NCBI RefSeq assembly: GCF_947489365.1
Contig: NZ_CANLDB010000001.1
Location: 682,001-746,000 of the forward strand
Direction: 5' to 3'
Origin: an uncultured Nocardioides sp.
GTDB taxonomy: Bacteria > Actinomycetota > Actinomycetes > Propionibacteriales > Nocardioidaceae
DNA length: 64,000 nucleotides
The notes below the pieces were generated by a model. The model ran no database searches and was not told the origin of the DNA. It was given only the letters and a program-made list of their open reading frames with translations. A program made the position numbers and the translations under genes. Positions 57,323 through 64,000 of the stretch are shown in pieces. The stretch's first letter is position 1. Every line of letters starts with the position of its first letter.

Positions 57323-58177
57323 CTAGTCGCGGGAGCGGTCGTGGTCGGGTCGGGCGTCGGGAGCGGCGTGGCCGGGGGTGCGCAGGTGCTGGCCGGGGAG
57401 GAGGAGGTCGGGGTCGGGACCGACCACGTCGGCGTTGGCCGCCCAGAGGGCGCGCCACTCCGCGTCGACGTCGGCGGCCGACGGGGCGCGGTCGTCCCGT
57501 GCGCGGAGCCGGTCGGCCGCGAGGTCCCACAGGGTGTCGCCCGGCCGGACGACGTGGACCCCACCCTCGCCGGCGGAGGGACGGACCGGGTCGCCCGGTG
57601 TCGCGCGGCCGCGGGGGCCCCGGTCGCGGTCGGCGTCGCGGGCACCGGGACCGGAGTGCGCACGGTCGGGCATCGGCAGGCCGTGCAGGTCGGGGCCGTC
57701 GGGGTCAGGGGTGGCGGCCACGGCGGCAGCTGGGTCCGCGGAGCCGACGAGGGCACCGGAGGCGAGCGAGCCGCCGACGGGCACCGGGCGGGGCAGCGGG
57801 TCGGCCGAGGCGGGCAGGGTGAGCCCGGTGACGAGGGCGCCCGTCGCGGCGGCTCCGCAGGCCGTCAGCAGCAGCCGTCGCAGCGCCGCCGGGCACCCCG
57901 GCACCGCGTCGCGTCGGACGCCGCGGGCGGCGTCGAGGGCCACCAGCCCGGCGACGACCCACAGCCAGCCCAGCGCGAGGCTCGCGGCGGCCGCGGCGAG
58001 CCAGCCCAGGAGCACCTCGAGGGGGCGCGCCTGCCAGGAGCCGTCGGCGACCGCGGCTGCTGCGTCGGTGAGGTCGGGCGCCACGAGGGCGCCCAGGCCG
58101 AGCACCGCGACGCCGATTCCGCCCCAGACGCCGAGGCACCGCAGGGCGGGCGCCGAGGGGACGTCGGTGGCGGTCAT
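57323..58177 (-). CDS. Membrane protein with C-terminal LysM domain
   Basis: 284 aa. Three hydrophobic segments: GVWGGIGVAVLGLGALVAP, VLLGWLAAAAASLALGWLWV, and LLLTACGAAATGALVTGLTL followed by ASA, possibly a signal-type site. A Pro/Asp-rich linker follows, then a LysM domain, GGVHVVRPGDTLWDLAADRL with NADVVGPDPDLLLPGQHLRT, which binds peptidoglycan. Such LysM proteins are probable wall anchors. The promoter region carries five helically phased direct repeats. Forms an operon with the Rv3235-like gene. Confidence 0.85.
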   Translation of the reverse strand: MTATDVPSAPALRCLGVWGGIGVAVLGLGALVAPDLTDAAAAVADGSWQARPLEVLLGWLAAAAASLALGWLWVVAGLVALDAARGVRRDAVPGCPAALRRLLLTACGAAATGALVTGLTLPASADPLPRPVPVGGSLASGALVGSADPAAAVAATPDPDGPDLHGLPMPDRAHSGPGARDADRDRGPRGRATPGDPVRPSAGEGGVHVVRPGDTLWDLAADRLRARDDRAPSAADVDAEWRALWAANADVVGPDPDLLLPGQHLRTPGHAAPDARPDHDRSRD

Positions 58178-58181
58178 CGTC

Positions 58182-58240
58182 GTTTGCCTTTCGTTTGACC
58201 TTGTTTGCGTCATTTGACGTTGTTTGCGCATGATCGTCAA
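58182..58240 (-). promoter_or_regulatory. Promoter with five phased direct repeats upstream of the LysM gene
   Basis: On the minus strand TTGACG (58240-58235), 17 bp, and TCAAAT (58217-58212) form a plausible promoter. Overlapping it are five RTTTG copies (plus-strand positions 58182, 58193, 58203, 58212, 58222), spaced 11, 10, 9 and 10 bp: one per helical turn on one face. This is the layout of an operator for a protein that binds direct repeats cooperatively, such as BldC-type MerR relatives. Confidence 0.55.
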
Positions 58241-58288
58241 CCTCTGCGTCCACAGGTGGAGGCGCCGGTGCCGTGCGACGATGACCGG

Positions 58289-58843
58289 GTGGGGGCGGGC
58301 GACGAGCAGCTGTTCGGCCTCCTGGAGGACCTCGAGGCGCAGGCCGAGAGCGCGTACGACGCCGAGCGCCGGGTCGACCTCGAGGACCGGAGCCGGGCCG
58401 AGTACCGCGAGGTCACCCTCGCCGCCCGGCTCGTGGCGTCGGTGGGTCACGACCTCGAGGTCGACGTCGCCGGGGTCGGGCCGGTCCGCGGCGTCCTCGA
58501 GCGGACGGGCGACGGCTGGCTCCTCCTCCGGGCGCCGTCCCAGGACTGGGTCGTGCGGACCGCGTCGCTGCACCGCGTCGTCGGCGCCTCCGACCGCGCG
58601 GTGCCGGAGGCCGCCTGGTCACCGCTGCAGCGGCTCGGCGTCGCCTCGCTCCTGCGCCGCCTCGCCGACGCCGGCTCCCGCTGCGTCGTCCACACCCGCG
58701 ACGGTCGTCGTCACGAGGTCGTCGTCACCCGTGTCGGCGCGGACTTCCTCGAGGCCCTCGAGGGCACCGGCGACTCCCGCCGCTCCGTCCTGCTCACCCT
58801 GGACGGCCTCGCGGCCGTGCAGAGCCCCGAGCCCGAGCTCTAG
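58289..58843 (+). CDS. Conserved hypothetical protein
   Basis: 184 aa, soluble. N-terminal helix EQLFGLLEDLEAQAESAYDA with charged heptads, then a beta-rich region: REVTLAARLVASVGHDLEVD, GVGPVRGVLERTGDGWLLLR, WVVRTASLHRVVGASDRAVP, and DGRRHEVVVTRVGADFLEAL. The repeated 'modify/bind then hydrophobic strand' pattern resembles small SH3- or Sm-like barrels. Not recognised further. GTG start chosen because GACGAT (58277-58282) lies 6 nt before it and the upstream frame has poor coding character. Divergent from the LysM gene. Confidence 0.72.
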   Translation: MGAGDEQLFGLLEDLEAQAESAYDAERRVDLEDRSRAEYREVTLAARLVASVGHDLEVDVAGVGPVRGVLERTGDGWLLLRAPSQDWVVRTASLHRVVGASDRAVPEAAWSPLQRLGVASLLRRLADAGSRCVVHTRDGRRHEVVVTRVGADFLEALEGTGDSRRSVLLTLDGLAAVQSPEPEL

Positions 58844-58856
58844 CGCCCGGTCGGGC

Positions 58857-58941
58857 GAGTCGGCACGTCTGTGCAGCTGAGAGGGGTCGAGTCGGCACGT
58901 CTGTGCAGCTGAGCGGGGTCGAGTCGGCAGAAGTGTGCGCT
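58857..58941 (+). repeat. Three-copy 32-nt-period GAGTCGGC array
   Basis: Copies at 58857 and 58889 (GAGTCGGCACGTCTGTGCA) and a diverged one at 58921 (GAGTCGGCAGAAGTGTGCGC), each 32 nt apart, starting 14 nt after the stop of the hypothetical gene and pointing the same way. The remaining 58942-59054 shows no gene. Confidence 0.93.
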
Positions 58942-59054
58942 GATCGGTGGACGTCGGCCGCTCGCGGCGGTCCCTGGGTCGCCGGCTCGCTCGGGCTCAA
59001 GACCAACCCCCTCGGGCCGGTCGGTGCCCGGCCCACCCGCCGTCACTCCCGATC

Positions 59055-59117
59055 GCCGAGTCGGCAGGGGTTCCCTCACCCGCCAGGGCTCGCTCGGTGC
59101 GTTTCAGCCGACTCGGC
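59055..59117. repeat. Inverted GCCGAGTCGGC pair
   Basis: GCCGAGTCGGC (59055-59065) and GCCGACTCGGC (59107-59117) are perfect reverse complements 41 bp apart, linking the GAGTCGGC repeats to the tandem array that follows. Confidence 0.85.
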
Positions 59118-59372
59118 TCGGGTGCCACTGGTTCTTGCTACCTGGCTTGCCGGGTGCCACGTGGTGCCGAGACCTGGCTCGCCGGGTGCCGCTCGTTCTT
59201 GCTACCTGGCTTGCCGGGTGCCGCTCGTTCTTGCTGCCTGGCTTGCCGGGTGCCGCTCGTTCTTGCTGCCTGGCTCGCCGGGTGCCACTTGGTGCCGAGA
59301 CTTGGCTTGCCGGGTGCCGCTCGTTCTTGCTACCCGGCTCGCCGGGTGCGGCTCGGTGCCGAGACCTGGCTG
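59117..59372 (+). repeat. Seven- to eight-copy tandem array, exact 32-nt period, different sequence
   Basis: GCCGGGTGCC (last copy GCCGGGTGCG) occurs at 59149, 59181, 59213, 59245, 59277, 59309 and 59341, exactly 32 nt apart, with a decayed copy at 59117. Units come in two forms: one with GCTCGTTCTTGCTACCTGGC and one with TGGTGCCGAGACCTGGC. Each contains CCTGG-CTTG-CCGGG, a small hairpin with a 4-nt loop. With the preceding repeats it fills the 538-bp convergent gap up to tatB. No coding potential. Confidence 0.93.
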
Positions 59373-59381
59373 AGGGCCGGG

Positions 59382-59717
59382 CTACGTGGCCTCGACGTCG
59401 TACGGCGGGATCTCGCCGGGGGCGAGGACGCCGGCGCGGCGCTTCCGGGGCTTCTCCGCGGGCTCGTCGGGCTCGTTCATCGCGTCGATCACGTGCTTTC
59501 GCACGATCTCGCGGGGGTCGAGGTCGCGGAGCTCGAGGTCGGCGTACTCGGGACCGAGCTCGCGGCGGAGGTCGTCGCGGGCCGAGTTGGCGAGGGTGCG
59601 GAGGCGGCGGAGCATCTGCCCCGCCTGCTTGGCGAGCTCGGGCACCTTCTCGGGCCCGAAGACGAACACCGCGACGAGCGCGATGACCGCGGCCTCCGCC
59701 AACCCGATCCCGAACAC
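59382..59717 (-). CDS. tatB: Sec-independent translocase subunit TatB
   Basis: 111 aa. A single N-terminal helix (GLAEAAVIALVAVFVFGPEK) with the conserved FGPEKVPEL hinge is followed by an amphipathic helix (AGQMLRRLRTLANSARDDLR) and an acidic/Pro tail. TatB binds twin-arginine signal peptides with TatC. It starts 4 bp after mrp on the same strand, the usual tatB-mrp neighbourhood of actinobacteria. Confidence 0.92.
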   Translation of the reverse strand: MFGIGLAEAAVIALVAVFVFGPEKVPELAKQAGQMLRRLRTLANSARDDLRRELGPEYADLELRDLDPREIVRKHVIDAMNEPDEPAEKPRKRRAGVLAPGEIPPYDVEAT

Positions 59718-59721
59718 GGGG

Positions 59722-60876
59722 TCAGGCCCGGCCGGTGGGGGTCAGCCCGAGCTGCATGCCGGCGAGACCGCGGCCGCGGCCGGCGAGGTCGGTGGCGATC
59801 CGGCTGAGCTCGACGGCGGCGGGAGCGGTCGGGTCGGCCTCCACGATCGGCTTGCCGACGTCGCCGCCCTCGCGCAGCGACGGGTCGAGCGGGATCGTCC
59901 CGAGGAGCTTGACGTCGTACCCGAAGCGCTCGGACAGGGTGCCGGCGACCCGGACGCCGCCGCCGCTGCCGAAGATGTCGATCTTGTGCTCCGGCCCGCA
60001 GTGGGGGCAGGGGAGCCACGACATGTTCTCCACGACCCCGACGACGCGCTGGTGCATCATCGACGCCATCGTCCCGGCGCGCTCGGCGACCTCGGCGGCC
60101 GCCTCCTGCGGGGTGGTCACGACGACGACCTCCGCGTTGGGCAGGTGCTGGCCCAGCGAGATCGCGATGTCACCGGTGCCGGGCGGCAGGTCGAGCAGCA
60201 GGACGTCGAGGTCGCCCCAGTAGACGTCGGAGAGCATCTGCACGAGCGCCCGGTCGAGCATCGGGCCGCGCCAGGCGACGACCTGGTCGCGGCGGGGCTT
60301 GAGCATGCCGATCGAGATGACCGAGACGCCCGAGGCGGTGGGCACGGGCATGATCAGGTCGTCGACCTGGGTGGGACGGTGGTCGGCGACGCCGAGCATG
60401 GCCGGCACCGAGTGGCCGTAGATGTCCGCGTCGACGATGCCGACCTTCAGGCCCTCGCGGGCCATCGACAGCGCGAGGTTCACGGTGACCGACGACTTGC
60501 CGACCCCGCCCTTGCCGCTGGCCACGGCGAGCACGCGGGTCAGCGACCCGGGCTGCGCGAACGGGATCTCCCGCTGGACCTGGCCGTTGTTCAGCGTCTT
60601 CTTCAGCTCGGCCCGCTGGTCGGCGTCCATGACGCCGAGGGTGAGGTCCACGTCGGTGACCCCGTCGACGGCACCGACCGCGGTCGTGACGTCGTGGGTG
60701 ATGGTGTCCTTGAGGGGGCAGCCGGACACCGTCAGCAGGACGTGCACCGCGACCCGGCCGTCGTCGGAGACCTCGACGGAGTCGACCATCCCCAGCTCGG
60801 TGATCGGACGCTTGATCTCGGGATCGTTGACCGTGGCCAGGGCCTCACGGACCCGGTCGGCGGAGGGAGCGCTCAT
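59722..60876 (-). CDS. mrp: Mrp/ApbC-type iron-sulfur carrier ATPase
   Basis: 384 aa. N-terminal MIP18/DUF59 domain (ALATVNDPEIKRPITELGMV and LTVSGCPLKDTI with Cys), then the deviant Walker A VASGKGGVGKSSVTVNLAL, VGIVDADIYGHSVPAMLGV, LLLDLPPGTGDIAISLGQ and the CxxC NMSWLPCPHCGPEH that binds a bridging Fe-S cluster. It delivers Fe-S clusters to apoproteins. ATG 8 nt after TAGGCT (60890-60885). A 17-bp palindrome (60895-60911) lies just upstream of that box. Confidence 0.95.
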   Translation of the reverse strand: MSAPSADRVREALATVNDPEIKRPITELGMVDSVEVSDDGRVAVHVLLTVSGCPLKDTITHDVTTAVGAVDGVTDVDLTLGVMDADQRAELKKTLNNGQVQREIPFAQPGSLTRVLAVASGKGGVGKSSVTVNLALSMAREGLKVGIVDADIYGHSVPAMLGVADHRPTQVDDLIMPVPTASGVSVISIGMLKPRRDQVVAWRGPMLDRALVQMLSDVYWGDLDVLLLDLPPGTGDIAISLGQHLPNAEVVVVTTPQEAAAEVAERAGTMASMMHQRVVGVVENMSWLPCPHCGPEHKIDIFGSGGGVRVAGTLSERFGYDVKLLGTIPLDPSLREGGDVGKPIVEADPTAPAAVELSRIATDLAGRGRGLAGMQLGLTPTGRA

Positions 60877-60894
60877 GATGTCCCAGCCTAGTTC

Positions 60895-60911
60895 GCGGTC
60901 CGCGGGACCGC
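60895..60911. promoter_or_regulatory. 17-bp palindrome at the mrp -35 position
   Basis: GCGGTCC-GCG-GGACCGC, a perfect 7-bp dyad with a 3-nt centre, begins 4 bp upstream of the mrp -10 (TAGGCT, 60890-60885). It could be an operator for mrp or, read from the DUF1003 side, a small terminator hairpin. Confidence 0.5.
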
Positions 60912-60988
60912 GCAGTCCGGGACCAGGAACGCCCGTGCGACGGCGTCCAGGAGCGGGTCAGGACGGGTCGGGACAGGTCGGGACCGCG

Positions 60989-61606
60989 TCAGGACCGGTG
61001 CCGGGGCTCCTCCGGCTGGCCCTCGCGGCGGCGGGCGTCGAGCTCGTCGAGGTCGGAGAGCAGCGAGCGGAGCTCGGAGCGGACGAAGTCGCGGGTGGCG
61101 ACCTCGCCGACCGCCATCCGCAGCGAGGCGACCTCGCGGGCCAGGAACTCCATGTCCGCGTGCGCACGGGCGTTCGCCTGGCGGTCCTGCTCGGCGATCA
61201 CCTTGTCGCGCATCTCCTGGCGGTTCTGGGCCAGCAGGATCAGCGGGGCGGCGTACGACGCCTGGAGGCTGAGGATGAGCGTCAGGAAGATGAACGGGTA
61301 GGCGTCGAAGCGGGCCCCGTCCGGCGCGAGCCGGTTCCACACGATCCACACGACCACCACGAGGGTCATGTAGAGCAGGAACTGGGCGGTGCCCATGAAG
61401 CGGGCGAACTGCTCGGCGAAGACCCCGAACGTGTCGCCGTCGCGACGCCGGCCGGCCCCGAGGCGCCGACGCGCGCCGAGGCGGCCCCCGAGCGGGGTGC
61501 GCAGGGGAGTGCTCAGCGGTGTGCTCAGCGAACCGCCGGAGGGCGGCATCGGGCTGTCCATCCGGTTGCCCTCACGACGCGACGCGCCGCCGGGACGGTC
61601 CGCCAT
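60989..61606 (-). CDS. DUF1003 membrane protein
   Basis: 205 aa. A low-complexity N-terminus with the repeat LSTPLSTPLRTPLGG is followed by FAEQFARFMGTAQFLLYMTL, helix 1 (VVVVWIVWN), FDAYPFIFLTLILSLQASYAA (helix 2) and a long C-terminal coiled coil with QNRQEMRDKVIAEQDRQANA. Family function unknown. It starts one base after the CBS/MgtE-like gene, so the two are co-translated and may act together in cation handling (inference). Confidence 0.88.
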   Translation of the reverse strand: MADRPGGASRREGNRMDSPMPPSGGSLSTPLSTPLRTPLGGRLGARRRLGAGRRRDGDTFGVFAEQFARFMGTAQFLLYMTLVVVVWIVWNRLAPDGARFDAYPFIFLTLILSLQASYAAPLILLAQNRQEMRDKVIAEQDRQANARAHADMEFLAREVASLRMAVGEVATRDFVRSELRSLLSDLDELDARRREGQPEEPRHRS

Positions 61607-61607
61607 C

Positions 61608-62897
61608 TCACGCCCTCCGCGTCGCGGAGGCGGGGACGTCCATGCTCGGGACATCGGGTCGCGGGGCGTGGTCGCGCCAGTTCGGCGGCAGCATGTGGTC
61701 GAGCAGGTCGTCGACCGTGACGGCGCCCAGGAGGCGCCCCTCGTCGTCCACGACCGGCGCCGCGACGAGGTTGTACGTCGCCAGGTGCGCCGCGACCTCC
61801 TCGATCCGGGCGTCGGGGTGCAGGTGGTCCATCGAGGAGTCCAGCGCGCCGGCGACGAGGCTGGACGGCGGCTCCCGCAGCAGGCGCTGGATGTGCGCGA
61901 CGCCGAGCAGGCGACCGGTCGGCGTCTCCAGCGGCTGGCGGCAGACGTAGACCAGGGCGGCCAGGGACGGGGTCAGCTCGGGACGCCGGACGTGGGCCAG
62001 CGCGTCGGCGACCGTCGCGTCGGGGCCCAGGATCACGGGCTCGGGCGTCATCATCGCGCCGGCCGTCTCCTCGGCGTACGACATGAGGCGGCGGACGTCC
62101 TCGGCCTCCTCGGGCTCCATCAGCCCGAGGAGCAGGGTCCCGGTGTCGGCCGGCAGCTCGGCGATCAGGTCGGCGGCGTCGTCGGCGGACATCTCCTCGA
62201 GGACGTCGGCGGCCCGCTCGACCTCGAGGGCCTCGAGGATCTCGACCTGGTCCTCCTCCGGCATCTCCTCGAGGACGTCGGCCAGCCGCTCGTCGTCCAT
62301 CGCCGCCACGACGGCGGTACGACGGTCGGTGGGCAGGTCGTGCAGCATCGAGGCCGCGTCGGCCGGCCGCATCTCGTTGATCGCGGCGACGAGGTGGTGG
62401 GCCCCGTGGGCCTCCTCCCGCCCGACCAGGCCGTCCAGCTCGCCCCACTCGACGACGTGGGACTGGCCGCGCCGACGCAGGCCCTTGCCGGTCTCGGCGA
62501 CGGCGAGGCGGCTCACGACCCAGTCGCGGTTGCGGGCCTGCTCCATCGCGAGGTCGTAGACGGTGGCGGACACCCCGGACTCACGGAGCGTGACGGTGCG
62601 GTCCAGCAGCTGGGCGATCGCGAGGGTCTCGGTGGGCCGCTGCTCGAAGCGGCGCAGGTTGAGCAGCCCGGTCGTGTAGACCTGCCCGGAGTCGATGTTG
62701 GTCACGCGGGTCATCGGCACGAAGATCCGGCGCCGGCCGAACACCTCGGCCACCAGGCCGAGCACGCGGGGCTGTGCCTGCGCCGAACGGATGGCGACGA
62801 CGACGTCGCGGACCTTGCCGACCTGGTCGCCCTGGGGGTCGTAGACGGGCAGGCCGACCAGCCGGGCGACGTACACGCGGGGAGGGCTGCTGCTCAC
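61608..62897 (-). CDS. PRC-barrel, MgtE-N and CBS-domain protein without a membrane channel
   Basis: 429 aa. PRC-barrel-like N-terminus (VYVARLVGLPVYDPQGDQVG, about 8-80), a second barrel-like stretch, the superhelical MgtE N domain (about 165-290; INEMRPADAASMLHDLPTDR, VLEEMPEEDQVEILEALE) and two CBS domains (about 290-410; MTPEPVILGPDATVADALAH, YNLVAAPVVDDEGRLLGAVT). The MgtE membrane pore is absent, so it is a cytosolic sensor, not a transporter by itself. Leaderless GTG 6 nt after TAGTTT (62909-62904). Forms an operon with DUF1003. Confidence 0.9.
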   Translation of the reverse strand: MSSSPPRVYVARLVGLPVYDPQGDQVGKVRDVVVAIRSAQAQPRVLGLVAEVFGRRRIFVPMTRVTNIDSGQVYTTGLLNLRRFEQRPTETLAIAQLLDRTVTLRESGVSATVYDLAMEQARNRDWVVSRLAVAETGKGLRRRGQSHVVEWGELDGLVGREEAHGAHHLVAAINEMRPADAASMLHDLPTDRRTAVVAAMDDERLADVLEEMPEEDQVEILEALEVERAADVLEEMSADDAADLIAELPADTGTLLLGLMEPEEAEDVRRLMSYAEETAGAMMTPEPVILGPDATVADALAHVRRPELTPSLAALVYVCRQPLETPTGRLLGVAHIQRLLREPPSSLVAGALDSSMDHLHPDARIEEVAAHLATYNLVAAPVVDDEGRLLGAVTVDDLLDHMLPPNWRDHAPRPDVPSMDVPASATRRA

Positions 62898-62959
62898 CTG
62901 CCCAAACTACCGGCCGCGCGGGCTCGGGGACGTCGGGGCGCTCGGTTACCCTGCACGAC

Positions 62960-64000
62960 GTGAGCGCGGAGGAGCAGCGGTCGTCCGGGCCCGGTGAGGG
63001 TGCGGGACCGAAGGGTCCGCAGCCGGGACGTCGTGACGCGGTGCTGACCGTCGTCGTGGTGGCCGCGCTGCTGTGCGTCGTCGCCCTCGTCACGACCGTG
63101 GACCTGACGGCGCTGGGCGGCTCCGACGACTCCGCCAGCGAGGCGGCGCCCCCGGCGACCTCGTCGTCCTCCTCCTCGGCGTCGGCCGACGACACCCGTG
63201 CGCCGGCGACGGACGACCCCGGCGACCGGCTCCCGCCCCGCGAGCGCCGCGAGTCCGACCCCACCTCGCAGGCCCAGCCGCCGGCCCTGCCCACCCTGGC
63301 CGAGCTCGACCGCACGATGCGCCGCAAGGGCCTCGTCCGCGTCGGGGGCGACGCCGTGGACGGCCTGGAGTTCACCGCCGCGTCCTTCAACGTGCTCGGG
63401 GCCAGCCACACCCGCGGGCCCAACGGACGCAAGGGCTACGCGATCGCCGAGCGCCGGCTCGGCCCGCAGCTCAGCATCATGGAGTCCAAGGGCATCGAGA
63501 TCGCCGGGATGCAGGAGTTCCAGCAGGACCAGGTGCGGGCCCTGGGCCGACAGGGCCGCGACTGGGCGATCTTCCCCGGCCTCGAGCTCGGGACGCGGCT
63601 CGCCGACAACTCGATCATGTGGCGCGACTCCCTGTGGGAGCGCGTCCGCACGCAGACCACCCCGGTGCCGTACTTCGGCGGCAACCCCGTCCCGATGCCG
63701 CAGGTGCTGCTCGAGCACCGCGAGACCGGACGCCGGGTCTGGGTCGCCAACTTCCACAACCCGGCGGACTCCCGCGGCAACGCCGCCGCGTTCCGCCAGC
63801 GTGCCCTCGAGATCGAGGCGGACCTCGCGCTCCGGCTGGGGGAGGACGGCACCCCGGTGCTGCTGACCGGCGACATGAACGACCGCGCCGAGTTCGCCTG
63901 CCCGTTCTCCCGGCTCTCCGGGATGGTCTCCGCGGACGGCGCCGCGACGCGCAACGGCCGCTGCGTCCTGCCGCAGGACATGTTCGTCGACTGGATCTTC
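62960..64000 (+). CDS. Endonuclease/exonuclease/phosphatase-fold protein, 3' end cut by the window edge
   Basis: At least 347 aa. Signal anchor near residues 28-48 (AVLTVVVVAALLCVVALVTT), a Ser/Ala/Asp-rich external linker, and an EEP domain from about residue 135: AASFNVLGASHTRGPNGRKG, EIAGMQEFQQDQV (metal Glu), WVANFHNPADSRGNAAAFRQ (catalytic His region) and VLLTGDMNDRAEFACPF (D-x-N). A secreted metal-dependent nuclease or phosphodiesterase is likely; the substrate is open. GTG 7 nt after TACCCT (62947-62952). The final Asp-His motif lies beyond the window. Confidence 0.85.
   Translation, partial: MSAEEQRSSGPGEGAGPKGPQPGRRDAVLTVVVVAALLCVVALVTTVDLTALGGSDDSASEAAPPATSSSSSSASADDTRAPATDDPGDRLPPRERRESDPTSQAQPPALPTLAELDRTMRRKGLVRVGGDAVDGLEFTAASFNVLGASHTRGPNGRKGYAIAERRLGPQLSIMESKGIEIAGMQEFQQDQVRALGRQGRDWAIFPGLELGTRLADNSIMWRDSLWERVRTQTTPVPYFGGNPVPMPQVLLEHRETGRRVWVANFHNPADSRGNAAAFRQRALEIEADLALRLGEDGTPVLLTGDMNDRAEFACPFSRLSGMVSADGAATRNGRCVLPQDMFVDWIF

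Noticed and set aside
60888-61349. Minus-strand open frame of 153 codons overlapping the DUF1003 gene
   Set aside because: It overlaps the DUF1003 coding sequence in another frame and has no recognisable motif.

Overview
This window comes from the chromosome of a very GC-rich actinobacterium, most likely a Nocardioides-like member of the Propionibacteriales. That assignment is inferred from gene content: AccD5/AccE, WhiB, MtrA-MtrB-LpqB, F420 genes, galactofuranan synthesis without any mycolate genes, Rv3235-type and DUF3499 proteins. The gene order also recalls two Mycobacterium tuberculosis stretches (fadE25 to maf, and fbiA to secA), here separated by a cell-wall polymer cluster. I see no rRNA, tRNA, prophage, transposase or CRISPR array.

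Layout. Positions 1-11 kb hold acyl-CoA metabolism and purines: acyl-CoA dehydrogenase, gtrA, maf-accE-accD5 on the minus strand, birA, a PH-domain protein, a class III cyclase, an orphan winged-helix regulator, purK-purE, and a membrane acyltransferase. Positions 11-16 kb hold a crotonase, two LytR-CpsA-Psr (LCP) ligases and a GNAT enzyme. A solitary GIY-YIG nuclease gene at 16.2-16.5 kb is bracketed by inverted repeat arrays. Positions 16.7-27.3 kb form a galactofuranan module: hisN, two GlfT1-like transferases, glf, glfT2, an ABC exporter (wzm/wzt) and a large secreted amidase with beta-propeller repeats. Positions 27-41 kb cover mannose activation (manC, manB, SIS protein), F420 (fbiA-fbiB), whiB and a glycosyltransferase-membrane fusion. 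Positions 41-57 kb hold sahH-mtrA-mtrB-lpqB-comF-hpf, an atypical response regulator, a YcaQ-type protein, secA and two tandem sulfotransferase-like genes. Positions 57-64 kb hold Rv3235-like and LysM proteins, tatB-mrp, DUF1003 and a CBS protein, and the start of an EEP-fold nuclease.

How the genes work together. Much of the window serves envelope building: precursor supply (Glf, ManB/ManC), polymerisation (GlfT1/GlfT2), export (Wzm/Wzt), attachment (two LCP ligases), remodelling (amidase) and control (MtrAB-LpqB, WhiB). Protein export (SecA, TatB) sits beside it.

Organisation. At least twenty genes have a TANNNT hexamer 6-8 nt before the start codon, which is the signature of leaderless transcription. 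Co-directional neighbours are commonly joined by ATGA or GTGA overlaps. Three divergent pairs share one ANNNTANNNT element that supplies both -10 boxes.

The most unusual signal is a set of intergenic arrays with an exact 32-nt period, built on a GAGTCGGC core or on a different sequence with the same period. They occur only where two genes converge. The nine convergent junctions here are either closed (overlap or 10 bp or less) or filled with repeats. The repeat-bracketed GIY-YIG gene and these 32-nt arrays are the best candidates for something undescribed.
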